DNA of 64,000 nucleotides from Virgibacillus doumboii (GTDB lineage: Bacteria > Bacillota > Bacilli > Bacillales > Amphibacillaceae), in the NCBI RefSeq assembly GCF_902806455.1, contig NZ_CADCWQ010000002.1, positions 248,001-312,000 of the forward strand, in the 5' to 3' direction. The translations under genes were made by a program, and so were the position numbers. How positions within the stretch are numbered: the first letter of the stretch is position 1; every line of letters begins with the position of its first letter. Below are positions 23,600-33,255 of this stretch, piece after piece. The notes beneath the pieces are model-generated. The model ran no database searches, was not told the origin of the DNA, and saw nothing but the letters and a program-made list of their open reading frames with translations.

Positions 23600-23989
23600 A
23601 TGGCTCGCAAAACAAATACGCGTAAGCGTCGTGTGAAAAAGAATATTGATACTGGTGTAGCACATATCCGTTCTACGTTTAATAACACAATTGTTACAAT
23701 TACGGATGTTCAAGGTAATTCGATTGGCTGGAGTTCTTCAGGAGCACTGGGTTTCAAAGGATCCCGTAAGTCAACACCTTTTGCTGCACAGATGGCTGCT
23801 GAGACTGCAGCAAAAACTGCAGTGGAAAATGGCATGAAAACATTAGAGGTAACTGTAAAAGGCCCTGGTGCTGGCCGTGAAGCAGCAATTCGTTCACTGC
23901 AAGCAGCTGGACTGGAAGTTACAGCAATCCGTGACGTGACACCAGTTCCTCATAATGGTTGCCGCCCGCCAAAACGTCGTCGTGTATAA
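23600..23989 (+). CDS. rpsK: 30S ribosomal protein S11
   Basis: A 129-residue S11 of the platform. Conserved: [35 protein letters not shown] and the ending [13 protein letters not shown]. The ribosome-binding site is GAAGGAGGG. Confidence 0.97.
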   Translation: MARKTNTRKRRVKKNIDTGVAHIRSTFNNTIVTITDVQGNSIGWSSSGALGFKGSRKSTPFAAQMAAETAAKTAVENGMKTLEVTVKGPGAGREAAIRSLQAAGLEVTAIRDVTPVPHNGCRPPKRRRV

Positions 23990-24005
23990 TTGTACTGTAT
24001 AGAAT

Positions 24006-24034
24006 TTGTCACCCTGTCTATAATGGGTTATGAT
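24006..24034 (+). promoter_or_regulatory. Possible internal promoter for rpoA-rplQ
   Basis: TTGTCA (24006-24011), a 17-bp spacer and TATGAT (24029-24034), in an unusually long 228-bp gap between rpsK and rpoA. Confidence 0.6.
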
Positions 24035-24160
24035 AGCTAAAAGTGTGAAGTAAAAGGGATTTTCCTTTTTGAGAAGACTTTACTATACAACATGACAGTG
24101 ACTGATAAGTACGAATAAAAGATAATAGTGCAGAAGAACATTTGCCTATTTGGGGAATTT

Positions 24161-24184
24161 CGGTTAGACAGGATCGTCTAACCG
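24161..24184 (+). other. Hairpin upstream of rpoA
   Basis: CGGTTAGAC (24161-24169) and GTCTAACCG (24176-24184) form a perfect 9-bp stem with a 6-nt loop, 33 bp before rpoA. There is no T-run. It would sit in the rpoA leader RNA; a regulatory role is a guess. Confidence 0.6.
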
Positions 24185-24217
24185 GGGTTTCGACGTTTTA
24201 GAGGAGGGTTTTGTGGA

Positions 24218-25162
24218 ATGATCGAAATTGAAAAACCAAGAATAGAAACGGTAGAGATCAGCGATGATGCTACATTTGGAAAATTCGTCGTCGAACCGCT
24301 TGAGCGTGGATATGGTACTACTCTAGGAAACTCCTTGCGTCGTATCCTAGTATCCTCACTTCCGGGTGCTGCTGTTACATCAGTTCAAATTGATGGACCA
24401 CCACATGAATTTTCAACTGTCGAAGGTGTTGCTGAAGATGTCACAACAATCATTTTGAACTTGAAAAAGCTTGCTCTAAAAATTTACTCTGATGAGGAGA
24501 AGACTTTAGAGATTGATGTACAGAGTGAAGGAAAAGTTACGGCTGCAGACCTGACATATGACAGTGACGTAGAGGTATTAAATCCTGATCTGCATATTGC
24601 TACTATTAACAGTAAAGGTAGTCTGCATATGAAGATTACGGCTGAACGCGGTCGGGGTTATCGTCCAGCTGATGCGAATAACCATGATGACAGACCGATT
24701 GGAGTAATTCCGATTGATTCTATCTTTACACCAGTATCACGTGTAACGTATCAAGTTGAAAACACCCGTGTGGGGCAAATCACAAACTACGATAAATTAA
24801 CATTGGACGTATGGACAGATGGAAGCATTCGTCCTGAAGAAGCTGTTTCTTTAGGTGCAAAAGTCTTTAACGAACATCTGAATATATTTGTAGGTCTAAC
24901 AGACGAAGCACAAAAGGCAGAAATTATGGTTGAAAAAGAAGAAGACCAAAAAGAAAAAGTTATGGAAATGACAATTGAAGAACTTGATTTATCTGTCAGA
25001 TCCTATAACTGCTTGAAACGTGCTGGTATTAATACAGTCCAGGAGCTTTCAAATAAATCTGAAGAAGATATGATGAAAGTACGTAACCTGGGCCGCAAAT
25101 CACTTGAAGAAGTTAAAGTGAAACTGGAAGACTTAGGCTTAGGCTTACGTGATGACGACTAA
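24218..25162 (+). CDS. rpoA: RNA polymerase alpha subunit
   Basis: A 314-residue alpha subunit. The N-terminal assembly domain has the [22 protein letters not shown] helix (here [19 protein letters not shown]); the C-terminal domain, which binds UP elements and activators, has [17 protein letters not shown] and [16 protein letters not shown]. The ribosome-binding site is GAGGAGGG. Confidence 0.97.
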   Translation: MIEIEKPRIETVEISDDATFGKFVVEPLERGYGTTLGNSLRRILVSSLPGAAVTSVQIDGPPHEFSTVEGVAEDVTTIILNLKKLALKIYSDEEKTLEIDVQSEGKVTAADLTYDSDVEVLNPDLHIATINSKGSLHMKITAERGRGYRPADANNHDDRPIGVIPIDSIFTPVSRVTYQVENTRVGQITNYDKLTLDVWTDGSIRPEEAVSLGAKVFNEHLNIFVGLTDEAQKAEIMVEKEEDQKEKVMEMTIEELDLSVRSYNCLKRAGINTVQELSNKSEEDMMKVRNLGRKSLEEVKVKLEDLGLGLRDDD

Positions 25163-25226
25163 TATTTTAGAACACCTTTAGAATACAACAAAAGCGGAGG
25201 CGTCCGTTTAAAGGGAGGGATAGTCC

Positions 25227-25580
25227 ATGGCTAGAAAATTCGGCCGTACAACAGACACGCGTATGGCGCTGCTTCGCAATCTTGCTACTGATTTAATTAT
25301 TCATGAACGGATAGAAACAACAGAAGCAAAAGCGAAAGAACTGAAATCAATAGTAGAAAAAATGATTACACTGGGAAAACGCGGTGATCTTCACGCGCGT
25401 CGTCAAGCATCTGCATTCCTGTATAACCAGGAAGCGAGCGAAGACGACAGTGTTATCCAAAAACTCTTCAATGACGTCGCTGCACGCTATGAAGACAGAC
25501 AAGGCGGATATACACGAGTTCTTAAACTGGATGCTCGTAAAGGAGATGGAGCAAAAACAGCCATCATCGAGCTGGTTTAA
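25227..25580 (+). CDS. rplQ: 50S ribosomal protein L17
   Basis: A 117-residue L17 at the tunnel exit. It starts [18 protein letters not shown] and has [14 protein letters not shown] and [15 protein letters not shown]. The last gene of the alpha section, followed by a terminator-like structure. Confidence 0.97.
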   Translation: MARKFGRTTDTRMALLRNLATDLIIHERIETTEAKAKELKSIVEKMITLGKRGDLHARRQASAFLYNQEASEDDSVIQKLFNDVAARYEDRQGGYTRVLKLDARKGDGAKTAIIELV

Positions 25581-25595
25581 GGGAACCGTACGTAT

Positions 25596-25645
25596 CAAGG
25601 GCAGGACTGAATCTCTTCCACGAGGTGAATCCAAGCCCTTTTTTT
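25596..25645 (+). terminator. Probable terminator after rplQ
   Basis: AAGGGC (25597-25602) can pair with GCCCTT (25635-25640), followed by a T-run. The stem is short with a large, possibly structured loop, so efficiency is uncertain; position at the end of the superoperon supports it. Confidence 0.6.
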
Positions 25646-25724
25646 GTAGTTAAGAAAAGCGTAGGCCGGGACTTGGGGACAGGTCCTCTGTCTCATTGTG
25701 GTATGAAATCCTATAAAACGATTT

Positions 25725-26129
25725 CTATAAACTGCGAAACACTTTGATATAAGTTGAGTGCTATAGTACCGCTCCGGAAATACACTTCGCTTTCCGTGGG
25801 CGGCTGTTGAGCCCTCTTCGTGCTTACGCACTCAGAGGTCTCATCTAGGCCTGTCCTCCCACAGGAGTCTCCGTGTATTTCCTCCGCTAAGATTTGCTCA
25901 AAAAATCTTGGTAAAGAATTATTACGTGATGATTAAGGGAAGATTTTCAACTTACCAGCAGCTGGAATATGCGAGACTCCTGTGGGAAGTACAAGCTAGG
26001 CGAGACCCCGCAGGCGAGGTACGAGCTGAGGAGGGCTCGGCACTTGCCCACGGAAAGTGAGTATATTCCAGCTGCGGGGCAAGAGAGCCTCACTAAATAA
26101 TATCTAATCAGATTTGTTTCGTAGTTTAT
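25725..26129. repeat. Intergenic element A with ATAAACTGCGAAAC ends
   Basis: ATAAACTGCGAAAC (25727-25740) is matched in inverted form by GTTTCGTAGTTTAT (26116-26129), 13 of 14 bases. The interior holds two inverted copies (about 25770-25900 and 25955-26075) of the widespread Bacillaceae repeat with CTTTCCGTGGGCGG and GAGACTCCTGTGGG motifs. No gene is seen. The first 44 bp resemble the right end of the element at 32012-32328. Confidence 0.7.
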
Positions 26130-26171
26130 GCAAATACAATGGAAAAAAGTAAAGAATGTGAAATGAGCGAG

Positions 26172-26207
26172 GTGGGACAAGGAGCCTAGCCTGCCCCCAT
26201 GTCCCAC
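26172..26207. repeat. GTGGGACA hairpin
   Basis: GTGGGACA (26172-26179) and TGTCCCAC (26200-26207) form an 8-bp perfect stem. A related GGGAC/GTCCC segment lies at about 25664-25692. These GGGACA hairpins are common between Bacillaceae genes and flank element A here. Confidence 0.6.
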
Positions 26208-26257
26208 AAACCATTTTAACCAAGGCTTTTGAGCTGAGCACGAGGAGGATTATAACG

Positions 26258-27097
26258 ATGAGAAACAAATTAATAGAGTTTAGAAATGTATCGTTCAGAT
26301 ACGGAGACGAGCAGCCTTGGGTATTGGAAAATTGTTCGTTCGAAATCTATGAAAACGAATCAGTAGCTATTATCGGCCACAATGGTTCAGGAAAGTCAAC
26401 CATCGCCAAACTGATGAATGGTCTTCTTTTCCCGCAAAAGGGAGAAATTATCATCAATGGTCAGCAGGTGACCCAGGAAACAATCTGGGATATCCGAAAA
26501 GATGTTGGAATGGTTTTTCAAAATCCGGATAACCAGTTTGTTGGAACAACCGTAAAAGATGACGTCGCATTCGGTATGGAAAACCGCGGGATTCCACGTG
26601 AGGAAATGGTTAAACGGATTAATCAAACCCTGTTAGCCGTTGGTATGGAGGATTACCGTACTACAGAGCCGCACAAGCTATCCGGGGGACAAAAGCAGCG
26701 AGTGGCAATTGCAAGCGTTCTGGCCATCTCTCCAAAGGTTCTGATACTGGATGAAGCAACTGCCATGCTCGATCCAAAAGGCAGGGCAGAAATAATGAAA
26801 ACAGTAACAAGTCTGCAGACAGAAGAGCAGCTTTCATTGATCACGATTACTCACGATCTTCAGGAAGTAGTACAGGCTGAGCGCGTAATTGTGATGAACG
26901 AAGGTGAGATTTGGGATGAAGCAACCCCAAGAGAGATATTTGCAAAAAAAGATGAATTACGTAAAATTGGTCTGGATGTTCCATTCGTGGCAATTTTGTC
27001 CGATGAATTACAAAAGGCAGGTATACCAATTACAAATGAATCCTTAAACCACGAAGAGCTCTTGGAGGAATTATGGATATCACATTCAAAAATGTAA
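26258..27097 (+). CDS. ecfA1: ECF transporter ATPase, A1 subunit
   Basis: A 279-residue ABC ATPase of the shared energising module for vitamin and cation uptake. Walker [11 protein letters not shown]-loop VFQNPDNQF, signature LSGGQKQR, Walker [14 protein letters not shown] and switch HDL are all present. It starts after GAGGAGGATTATAACG. The last 25 bases overlap ecfA2. Classic position downstream of rplQ. Confidence 0.96.
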   Translation: MRNKLIEFRNVSFRYGDEQPWVLENCSFEIYENESVAIIGHNGSGKSTIAKLMNGLLFPQKGEIIINGQQVTQETIWDIRKDVGMVFQNPDNQFVGTTVKDDVAFGMENRGIPREEMVKRINQTLLAVGMEDYRTTEPHKLSGGQKQRVAIASVLAISPKVLILDEATAMLDPKGRAEIMKTVTSLQTEEQLSLITITHDLQEVVQAERVIVMNEGEIWDEATPREIFAKKDELRKIGLDVPFVAILSDELQKAGIPITNESLNHEELLEELWISHSKM

Positions 27098-27942
27098 GCT
27101 ATATTTATCAGCCAAATACTCCTTTTGCACATAAGGCAATTGAAGACCTGTCATTTCATATTCCATCTGGTTCATTCGTAGCAATAATTGGACATACCGG
27201 TTCCGGAAAATCAACGCTCATTCAGCATTTGAATGGTTTAGTCCGTCCAACCGAGGGAGAGGTCTCAGTAGGTGACTTCCATTTAACAAACGATAAAAAA
27301 ACGAAAAATATGAAAGAATTGCGCAGCCGTGTGGGAGTTGTTTTCCAATACCCGGAACACCAATTATTTGAGGAGACCGTTAAAAAAGATATCGCATTCG
27401 GCCCGGAGAATTTTGGTGTTTCGAATAGTGAAATCGAACAGCGTATCAGGGAAATTTCATCTGAAGTAGGTTTAACGGAAGAATTATTGAAACGTTCACC
27501 TTTCGACTTAAGTGGAGGACAGATGCGCAGAGTTGCCATTGCAGGAGTGTTGGCTGTTAAGCCGGAAGTTCTTGTTTTGGATGAACCAACTGCAGGACTT
27601 GACCCGCGCGGACAAAAAGAAATGATGAATATGTTTTTTGACATGCATAAGCGGCAGGGGCTGACTACAGTGCTTGTAACGCATAGTATGGAGGATGCTG
27701 TAAAATATGCCGATCATGTCATTATTTTGAACAAAGGTACGAAATATATGGAAGGGAAACCGGAGGAAGTGTTTACGCAGAAGGAAGCACTTCAGAAGGT
27801 TCAGCTCGATGTACCGGAAGTCATTCAATTTCTGAATGCTTTTGAGGACCGATTCGGAAAAGCCATTCCATTTAACCGGCAGCCAATATCAGACATTGCA
27901 AAAGAGATTCAGCAAATCATAAAGGGGGCTGAATCTTCGTGA
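27073..27942 (+). CDS. ecfA2: ECF transporter ATPase, A2 subunit
   Basis: A 289-residue second ATPase of the ECF module. Walker [12 protein letters not shown]-loop [14 protein letters not shown], signature LSGGQMRR and Walker [14 protein letters not shown] are intact. It overlaps ecfA1 by 25 bases and ecfT by 4 bases, so the three are translated together. ATG at 27073 uses CTTGGAGG inside ecfA1. Confidence 0.96.
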   Translation: MDITFKNVSYIYQPNTPFAHKAIEDLSFHIPSGSFVAIIGHTGSGKSTLIQHLNGLVRPTEGEVSVGDFHLTNDKKTKNMKELRSRVGVVFQYPEHQLFEETVKKDIAFGPENFGVSNSEIEQRIREISSEVGLTEELLKRSPFDLSGGQMRRVAIAGVLAVKPEVLVLDEPTAGLDPRGQKEMMNMFFDMHKRQGLTTVLVTHSMEDAVKYADHVIILNKGTKYMEGKPEEVFTQKEALQKVQLDVPEVIQFLNAFEDRFGKAIPFNRQPISDIAKEIQQIIKGAESS

Positions 27943-28739
27943 ACAATTCTTTAATCATTGGTCAGTACGTCCCTGGTGAGTCGCTGGTTCATCGACTGGA
28001 TCCACGGACAAAGATAACCATTATCTTCTTTTTCGTATTAATTGTATTTTTTGCGAATAACGTGCTGAGTTATGGCATTCTCACAGTATTTGCTCTGGCA
28101 AGCACATTTACAACAAGGATACCACTCCACTTTATCATGAAAGGTTTAATGCCTGTCTGGTTCCTGATTGTATTTACGTTTATTTTGCATCTTGTTGTTA
28201 CAAAGGAAGGTACCGTATTATTCGAAGTTCTCGGTTTCAGCATTTATTCTGGCGCGATTATACAAGGTTTTGCAATATCAATGCGGTTCTTCCTGCTTAT
28301 TCTTGTCACATCACTTTTGACATTAACGACAACGCCGATTGAGATTACGGATGCCATCGAGGATATGCTCCATCCGTTGAAAAAAATAAAGTTCCCTGTT
28401 CACGAACTTGCACTGATGATGTCTATTTCATTGCGATTTATCCCAACACTTATGCAGGAAACAGAGAAGATCTCAAGAGCACAGTCATCACGTGGTGTTG
28501 ATTTCCGGACCGGACCGGTAAAAGAACGTATTAAGGCTGTCGTACCGCTGCTGGTGCCACTGTTTGTAAGTGCGTTTAAACGTGCAGAGGAATTGGCAAT
28601 GGCGATGGAGGCACGCGGCTATCAGGGCGGCGAGGGACGAAGTAAATTGCGCGAATTAAAAATTGATAAGCGTGATATAGCTATCTATAGTTTATTTATC
28701 ATAGTTGTTGCTGGATTATTTTTTACAAGGAACTATTAG
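27939..28739 (+). CDS. ecfT: ECF transporter transmembrane subunit T
   Basis: A 266-residue membrane protein linking the two ATPases to exchangeable substrate-binding S subunits. Several hydrophobic segments precede a cytoplasmic coupling region with the two Ala-Arg-Gly-like motifs, [10 protein letters not shown] and MEARGYQGG. It starts with GTG at 27939, in a 4-base overlap with ecfA2. No S component is encoded nearby. Confidence 0.95.
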   Translation: MNNSLIIGQYVPGESLVHRLDPRTKITIIFFFVLIVFFANNVLSYGILTVFALASTFTTRIPLHFIMKGLMPVWFLIVFTFILHLVVTKEGTVLFEVLGFSIYSGAIIQGFAISMRFFLLILVTSLLTLTTTPIEITDAIEDMLHPLKKIKFPVHELALMMSISLRFIPTLMQETEKISRAQSSRGVDFRTGPVKERIKAVVPLLVPLFVSAFKRAEELAMAMEARGYQGGEGRSKLRELKIDKRDIAIYSLFIIVVAGLFFTRNY

Positions 28740-28757
28740 GAAAGGGCCGGACAAAGC

Positions 28758-29510
28758 ATGGCAAAAATTAAATGTATCATAAGCTACGACGGTACAAATT
28801 TTTCTGGCTTTCAGATCCAGCCTCGTAATCGTACCGTACAGGGAGAGTTGGAGAAAGCCTTAACGAGAATTCATAAAGGGGAGTATATCCGTATTCACCC
28901 ATCAGGAAGAACAGATACAGGGGTTCATGCTAAAGGACAAGTTATTCATTTTGAAACTTCCTATGACCTCCAGGTAAATAATTGGAAAATGGCAATGAAT
29001 ACCCTTTTGCCAAAAGACGTTTATGTTCGGGCAGTAGAAATAGTATCAGAGGCATTCCATGCACGATATGATGTTGTGGAGAAGGAATACCGGTATTACA
29101 TTTGGAATGAGCAGGAAACAGATGTCTTTAAACAAAATTACGCCTATCAATTCCCGTATACACTGGATCTTCAGGCAATGAAGGATGCATGCCGGCATTT
29201 TGAAGGGAACCATGACTTCACAACTTTTTCTTCAGCAAAGGCAACAACAAGAGGCAGTAAAGTTCGTAATATGTATGAAGTATCATGCAATATGGAAGGC
29301 AGCCAGATTGAATTTATCTTTCGCGGGAGTGGCTTTTTATATAACATGGTCCGGATCATTACAGGGACATTGCTTGATGTTGGACAAGGAAGACGCAGGC
29401 CGGCTGATATCGGTGAATTATTGGAAAAAAAAGACCGCCGACTTGTTGGTGATACGGTTCCGGCACAGGGTCTTTATCTATGGAAAGTAACGTACAAACA
29501 ACAGAATTGA
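28758..29510 (+). CDS. truA: tRNA pseudouridine(38-40) synthase
   Basis: A 250-residue TruA. The catalytic aspartate lies in HPSGRTDTGVHAKGQ; other conserved text is ISYDGTNFSGFQIQP and GSGFLYNMVRIITGTL. It modifies the anticodon stem-loop of many tRNAs. It follows ecfT by 18 bp and belongs to the same unit. Confidence 0.97.
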   Translation: MAKIKCIISYDGTNFSGFQIQPRNRTVQGELEKALTRIHKGEYIRIHPSGRTDTGVHAKGQVIHFETSYDLQVNNWKMAMNTLLPKDVYVRAVEIVSEAFHARYDVVEKEYRYYIWNEQETDVFKQNYAYQFPYTLDLQAMKDACRHFEGNHDFTTFSSAKATTRGSKVRNMYEVSCNMEGSQIEFIFRGSGFLYNMVRIITGTLLDVGQGRRRPADIGELLEKKDRRLVGDTVPAQGLYLWKVTYKQQN

Positions 29511-29560
29511 CTCTATTATCATAATATATTCCATAAAGGCAAGAAAAAACGCTTTAAAGC

Positions 29561-29590
29561 TTGACATTTGCACCTGTTATATTATATTAT
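29561..29590 (+). promoter_or_regulatory. Sigma-A promoter for rplM-rpsI
   Basis: A perfect TTGACA (29561-29566), an 18-bp spacer and TATTAT (29585-29590). The 100-nt leader that follows (to 29690) is where Firmicutes carry an L13 leader; I cannot fold it with confidence. Confidence 0.75.
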
Positions 29591-29696
29591 GATTTGTGGC
29601 ATTTTATTTCTAACCATGATTAGCCCCGGAAACTAATTATGTTTAAATATAGGAATAACAACTGAAACGATTAATGAAATATGGAGGGAAACAACC

Positions 29697-30134
29697 ATGC
29701 GCACAACTTTCATGGCGAATGAAGCGAACATTGAACGCAAATGGCTTGTTGTGGATGCTGAAGGCAAACGGTTAGGCCGTTTGGCTAGTGAGGTTGCTGC
29801 AATCCTTCGTGGAAAGCATAAACCAACGTATACACCACACGCTGATACTGGTGATCATGTGATCATTATCAACGCCGAAAAAATAGAACTGTCAGGTAAT
29901 AAAATGACTGACAAAATGTATTATCGTCATTCAAACCACCCAGGTGGTCTTAAAGCACGTAACGCTACTGAAATGCGTACAAAATACCCTGAACAAATGA
30001 TGGAGCTTACTGTTAAAGGCATGCTTCCAAAAGGTCCATTAGGCCGTAAAATGGGTAAAAAATTGCACGTATTCAGAGGCCCTGAACACAATCATCAAGC
30101 ACAAAAACCAGAAGTTTACGAGCTTCGTGGATAA
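29697..30134 (+). CDS. rplM: 50S ribosomal protein L13
   Basis: A 145-residue L13, an early assembly protein. It starts [20 protein letters not shown] and contains [18 protein letters not shown] and [11 protein letters not shown]. Length is identical to the B. subtilis protein. It pairs with rpsI 19 bp downstream. Confidence 0.97.
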   Translation: MRTTFMANEANIERKWLVVDAEGKRLGRLASEVAAILRGKHKPTYTPHADTGDHVIIINAEKIELSGNKMTDKMYYRHSNHPGGLKARNATEMRTKYPEQMMELTVKGMLPKGPLGRKMGKKLHVFRGPEHNHQAQKPEVYELRG

Positions 30135-30153
30135 TTAAAAGGAGGTAAAGCAA

Positions 30154-30546
30154 TTGGCACAAGTACAATATTACGGTACAGGTCGTCGTAAACGTTCAAC
30201 TGCACGCGTACGTCTCGTTCCAGGAACTGGCCGTGTGATCATCAACAAACGTGATGTGGCAGACTATTTCCCGTATGAAACACAACGTATTATTCTAAAT
30301 CAACCACTTGTAGCAACCGAAACACAAGGCACATATGACGTATTGGTTAATGTGGACGGTGGAGGATTTACTGGCCAAGCTGGTGCTATCCGTCACGGTG
30401 TTGCTCGTGCACTTCTGGAAGCAGATCCGGAATACCGTGCAACATTGAAGCGTGAAGGATACCTGACACGTGACGCACGTGAAACAGAACGTAAGAAATA
30501 CGGTCTTAAAGGCGCTCGTCGTGCACCACAATTCTCAAAACGTTAA
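30154..30546 (+). CDS. rpsI: 30S ribosomal protein S9
   Basis: A 130-residue S9 whose C-terminal tail reaches the P-site tRNA ([11 protein letters not shown]). It starts with TTG at 30154 after AAAGGAGGTAAAGCAA; the residues after it, [20 protein letters not shown], are the normal N-terminus. Confidence 0.97.
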   Translation: MAQVQYYGTGRRKRSTARVRLVPGTGRVIINKRDVADYFPYETQRIILNQPLVATETQGTYDVLVNVDGGGFTGQAGAIRHGVARALLEADPEYRATLKREGYLTRDARETERKKYGLKGARRAPQFSKR

Positions 30547-30558
30547 TATTACACGATC

Positions 30559-30596
30559 AAAAGCTCTTTTTCCTCATTGGAAGAAGGGCTTTTTTT
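30559..30596 (+). terminator. Terminator after rpsI
   Basis: AAAGCTCTT (30560-30568) pairs with AAGAAGGGCTTT around 30581-30592 with G-T pairs, followed by a run of seven T. Confidence 0.8.
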
Positions 30597-30799
30597 AATT
30601 CCAGGAAATTATAGGATGAAAGTGCTGTAGATAACTGGCAACTTCATCGGTCACGTCCAGCTCCATCAACCGGTATCCTGACACTTTTGTTTATGTCGAA
30701 GACCGAAATACTGATGAAACAAGTAAAAACAACACCCTACCAATTTCCTGCAAATACTTGTATCATAAAACTATCCAATTTAATCGAGGAGGAACGACT

Positions 30800-31966
30800 T
30801 TGAACCAAATCAAAACACTGACAGATTTCAACCAAATATTCGCTCTATCCCAGTTTGCCTTTCAATATGAGCTATCGGATGAGGCATTTTCGAAAAAGAA
30901 AGAAGAAGCCCAGCGGCACATTATCTGGGGTTGGATGGATGACAATAATCAGCTTGCCGCAAAACTGCACCTTATTCCATTGTCCTGTTACATAAACGGT
31001 CAAGCTTTCCAAATGGGCGGCATTAGTTCGGTTGCAACATGGCCCGAGTTCCGGCGGCAGGGAGCGGCAAAGAACCTGCTTCATCATGCTTTAAAATATA
31101 TGCAGAATAACGGACAGACAATTTCTTTTCTTCATCCGTTTGCGTTCTCCTTTTACCGGAAATATGGCTGGGAACATTTCATTTCCGAAAAAATATATGA
31201 CATCCCAATTGTGAAGCTGAAAAGGTCCTGGGAAGGGAAAGGTTATGTGCGCCGGATCAATGAGAGTGACATTGATTTGCTTCATACTATTTACACGGAA
31301 TATGCCAAAAATTACAATGGCACACTTGTCCGGGACGAAAAATGGTGGAAGCAGCGTGTGCTGAACGGCAACTATCATATTGCGGCCGCTTACAATGAAG
31401 CGAACCATGCAGAGGGCTACATAATTTATAACGTGAAGGAGAATGCGGTGCACGTTGCAGAAATAGCCGATACATCGCTTAATGGTAAGCAGCTGCTCCT
31501 TGAGTTCATTGCAAACCATGATTCGATGGCTAAAAGGGTAGAAATGATTGTACCGGAAAATGATAATCTTCCGCTTTTGGTTGATGAACCTAAATTTGAT
31601 CAAAAAATAAACCCTTACTTTATGGCACGCATTGTTGATGTTTTTGCGTTTTTGAAGCAATATCCGTTTCTGGAATCCAATGTACAAGCAATTACATTGA
31701 AAGTCACGGATGATTTTTTACCGGAAAACAATGGCGTTTATCAGTTGTCACAAATTGGAGAAGACACAAAGGTAACATTCATGAGGCATCAGGACCATCA
31801 AAACGTCGTTCACGTTTCTATCCAATATTTAACTTCCATGCTCATGAGCTATAAACGCCCAATGGAACTGTTTAATGCCGGACTGATTGAAGGAAAGCAG
31901 GAACACGTTGAACAGCTGGAAAAAGTCATACCAAATCGGCAAACCTTTTTCCCTGATTTCTTTTAA
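30800..31966 (+). CDS. Eis-like GNAT-family N-acetyltransferase
   Basis: A 388-residue protein from TTG at 30800, chosen because CGAGGAGGAAC at 30785-30795 precedes it; the in-frame ATG at 30758 would translate that site. The N-terminal GNAT domain has the acetyl-CoA loop region ATWPEFRRQGAAKNLLHHAL. The architecture (GNAT, a second GNAT-like half, then an SCP2-like C-terminal part) matches the Eis-type family, whose members acetylate amines such as aminoglycosides or protein lysines. Substrate here is unknown. Confidence 0.8.
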   Translation: MNQIKTLTDFNQIFALSQFAFQYELSDEAFSKKKEEAQRHIIWGWMDDNNQLAAKLHLIPLSCYINGQAFQMGGISSVATWPEFRRQGAAKNLLHHALKYMQNNGQTISFLHPFAFSFYRKYGWEHFISEKIYDIPIVKLKRSWEGKGYVRRINESDIDLLHTIYTEYAKNYNGTLVRDEKWWKQRVLNGNYHIAAAYNEANHAEGYIIYNVKENAVHVAEIADTSLNGKQLLLEFIANHDSMAKRVEMIVPENDNLPLLVDEPKFDQKINPYFMARIVDVFAFLKQYPFLESNVQAITLKVTDDFLPENNGVYQLSQIGEDTKVTFMRHQDHQNVVHVSIQYLTSMLMSYKRPMELFNAGLIEGKQEHVEQLEKVIPNRQTFFPDFF

Positions 31967-32011
31967 CAAGCGCTCTTTTCAGGTATATTGTTGTTTTTTA
32001 GTACAATAGAT
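31967..32011. other. Spacer before element B
   Basis: Short AT-rich stretch; no terminator is convincing after the acetyltransferase gene. Confidence 0.4.
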
Positions 32012-32328
32012 ATAAATTGCGAACTAATTATCATATAGTGTGACGCTCTGAAGGCGTAGCTGGAACTATACTTTCCTTCCTAAGTTCTTGTATCGATCCC
32101 TTCAGCAGCCAGGGTGAAGGGATCTTCATAACCCCCGATGAAGCGTATTTCCCAGGTGATTTAGCATCAAATAGCGTTTCATAGCCTGGATGAGGCGCTT
32201 TTTGAAGACGTTTCCGCTTCATTTTGCTCTTCATAACTTTCTTACTCCAGGAGTCCTGCGAGCAACTTAGTTTAATATGTAGAACAAGTCCAATAGCACT
32301 TAACTTTTTTAACTAGTTCGCAGTTTAT
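32012..32328. repeat. Intergenic element B with ATAAACTGCGAACTAGTT ends
   Basis: ATAAATTGCGAACTAATT (32012-32029) and AACTAGTTCGCAGTTTAT (32311-32328) are inverted copies, 16 of 18 bases. A further palindromic AAAACTACGAA follows at 32330-32340. The 317-bp interior has a 67-codon minus-strand frame that resembles nothing I know. The right end shares a further AAGTTAAGTGCTATTGG-like stretch with element A. Size and ends suggest a MITE-like element. Confidence 0.65.
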
Positions 32329-32478
32329 GAAAACTACGAAATTAAAAATCAACAATCTTTGCAAAAACATTCATAACAGATGGTATATTAGGAATTTATC
32401 CTTATTCTTGTCAAAAAATATTAAAAATTGTGGGATATTTTCGTATAATGCGTTAAAATGGTAATAACTAGAATCTGG

Positions 32479-32520
32479 TGAACCTCTCCAACTAATTGCT
32501 TTGCAATTTGATGGAGCATC
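32479..32520 (-). ncRNA. Omega-RNA-like right end of a decayed IS605/IS1341 element
   Basis: Read on the minus strand, the sequence downstream of the broken tnpB runs AGCGACGGTCATTGAAG... then a hairpin (arms 32486-32499 and 32503-32516, TTT loop) and ends GGAGAGGTTCAC. Hairpin plus GGTTCAC is typical of the 3' end of IS605-family elements and their TnpB guide RNAs. If so, the guide-like sequence would begin below 32479. Confidence 0.5.
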
Positions 32521-32689
32521 CTAAAAATACAAATGATTTTATAGGATTTTCCTCCTTCAATGACCGTCGCTTTGTTCGCTAAGAACCGAGTCTTACACAA
32601 TCTCCAGAGGCGTTGATTATACTGTTTGGACGGGACCTCGACCTACAGTTTATCTATCGTTTATGCTGTTGGGCTGAGACCCAATTGGT

Positions 32690-33081
32690 CTAGTCCAGTT
32701 TTTTCGATGTTAAGCGCCGCATTATGATCACGGTCAAGTATGGTTCACAATCCGTACAGATATGGGTACGAATGGAGAGTGACTTTTTTACTTGATTGCG
32801 ACAACCTGAACAATTTTGACTGGTGTAATGGGGTTTTACTTTAACCAAACCTCTTGTAACGGTTGGGATGGAACACTTTTCAAAACAGCAACTTTCTTTT
32901 TGTCTTTTGCTTGTTGTTTTTGTAAGCAGTATCGAGACAGCCCCTTTTTATGTTTCTTGTAATAATGTTGTTTGTCCAAGAGCGCAGAGTTATACTGCTG
33001 ACGACAGATGGATATCCAGCTATCTAATAGTTGTACTTGCTTTTCAGTTGGGTATATTTCGTACTTGTAATTTAGAATCAC
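32690..33081 (-). pseudogene. tnpB: Truncated, frameshifted tnpB (IS605/IS200 family)
   Basis: The N-terminal 80 residues (33081-32836) start MILNYKYEIYPTEKQ and resemble TnpB/OrfB. The frame then jumps directly to the C-terminal zinc finger, VKPHYTSQNCSGC...CTDC (about 32830-32745), and after another shift to LDRDHNAALNIEK (about 32735-32700), the RuvC-III region. The middle of the gene, about 200 codons with the first two RuvC acidic residues, is deleted. No TnpA is present. Clearly non-functional. Confidence 0.85.
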
Positions 33082-33255
33082 CCAGCAGCCACTCTCTCGA
33101 ACATTTGTTTGTATTTTAAGTTTATATTATTTTTTACTATTTGTAAAGTTCAATTTATTATTTTTGGCAAATAATAAAAGCCATTCATCCCCCACTAAAT
33201 CCGATAGATTTTGAAGGGGAATTCTGGCTTAATTATGTTAAAAGGAATGTCGTAA
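33082..33255. other. AT-rich spacer
   Basis: It holds no gene. TTGTAAAGTTCAATTTATTATT-like AT tracts and a purine-rich AAAGGAATG just before the next start are all that is seen. Confidence 0.4.

Noticed and set aside
32031..32234. A 67-codon minus-strand frame inside element B
   Set aside because: No recognised family, no ribosome-binding site, and it lies within a MITE-like repeat; not supported as a gene.
32868..33119. An open frame on the plus strand over the tnpB remnant
   Set aside because: It is antisense to a recognisable TnpB N-terminus and has no start signal.
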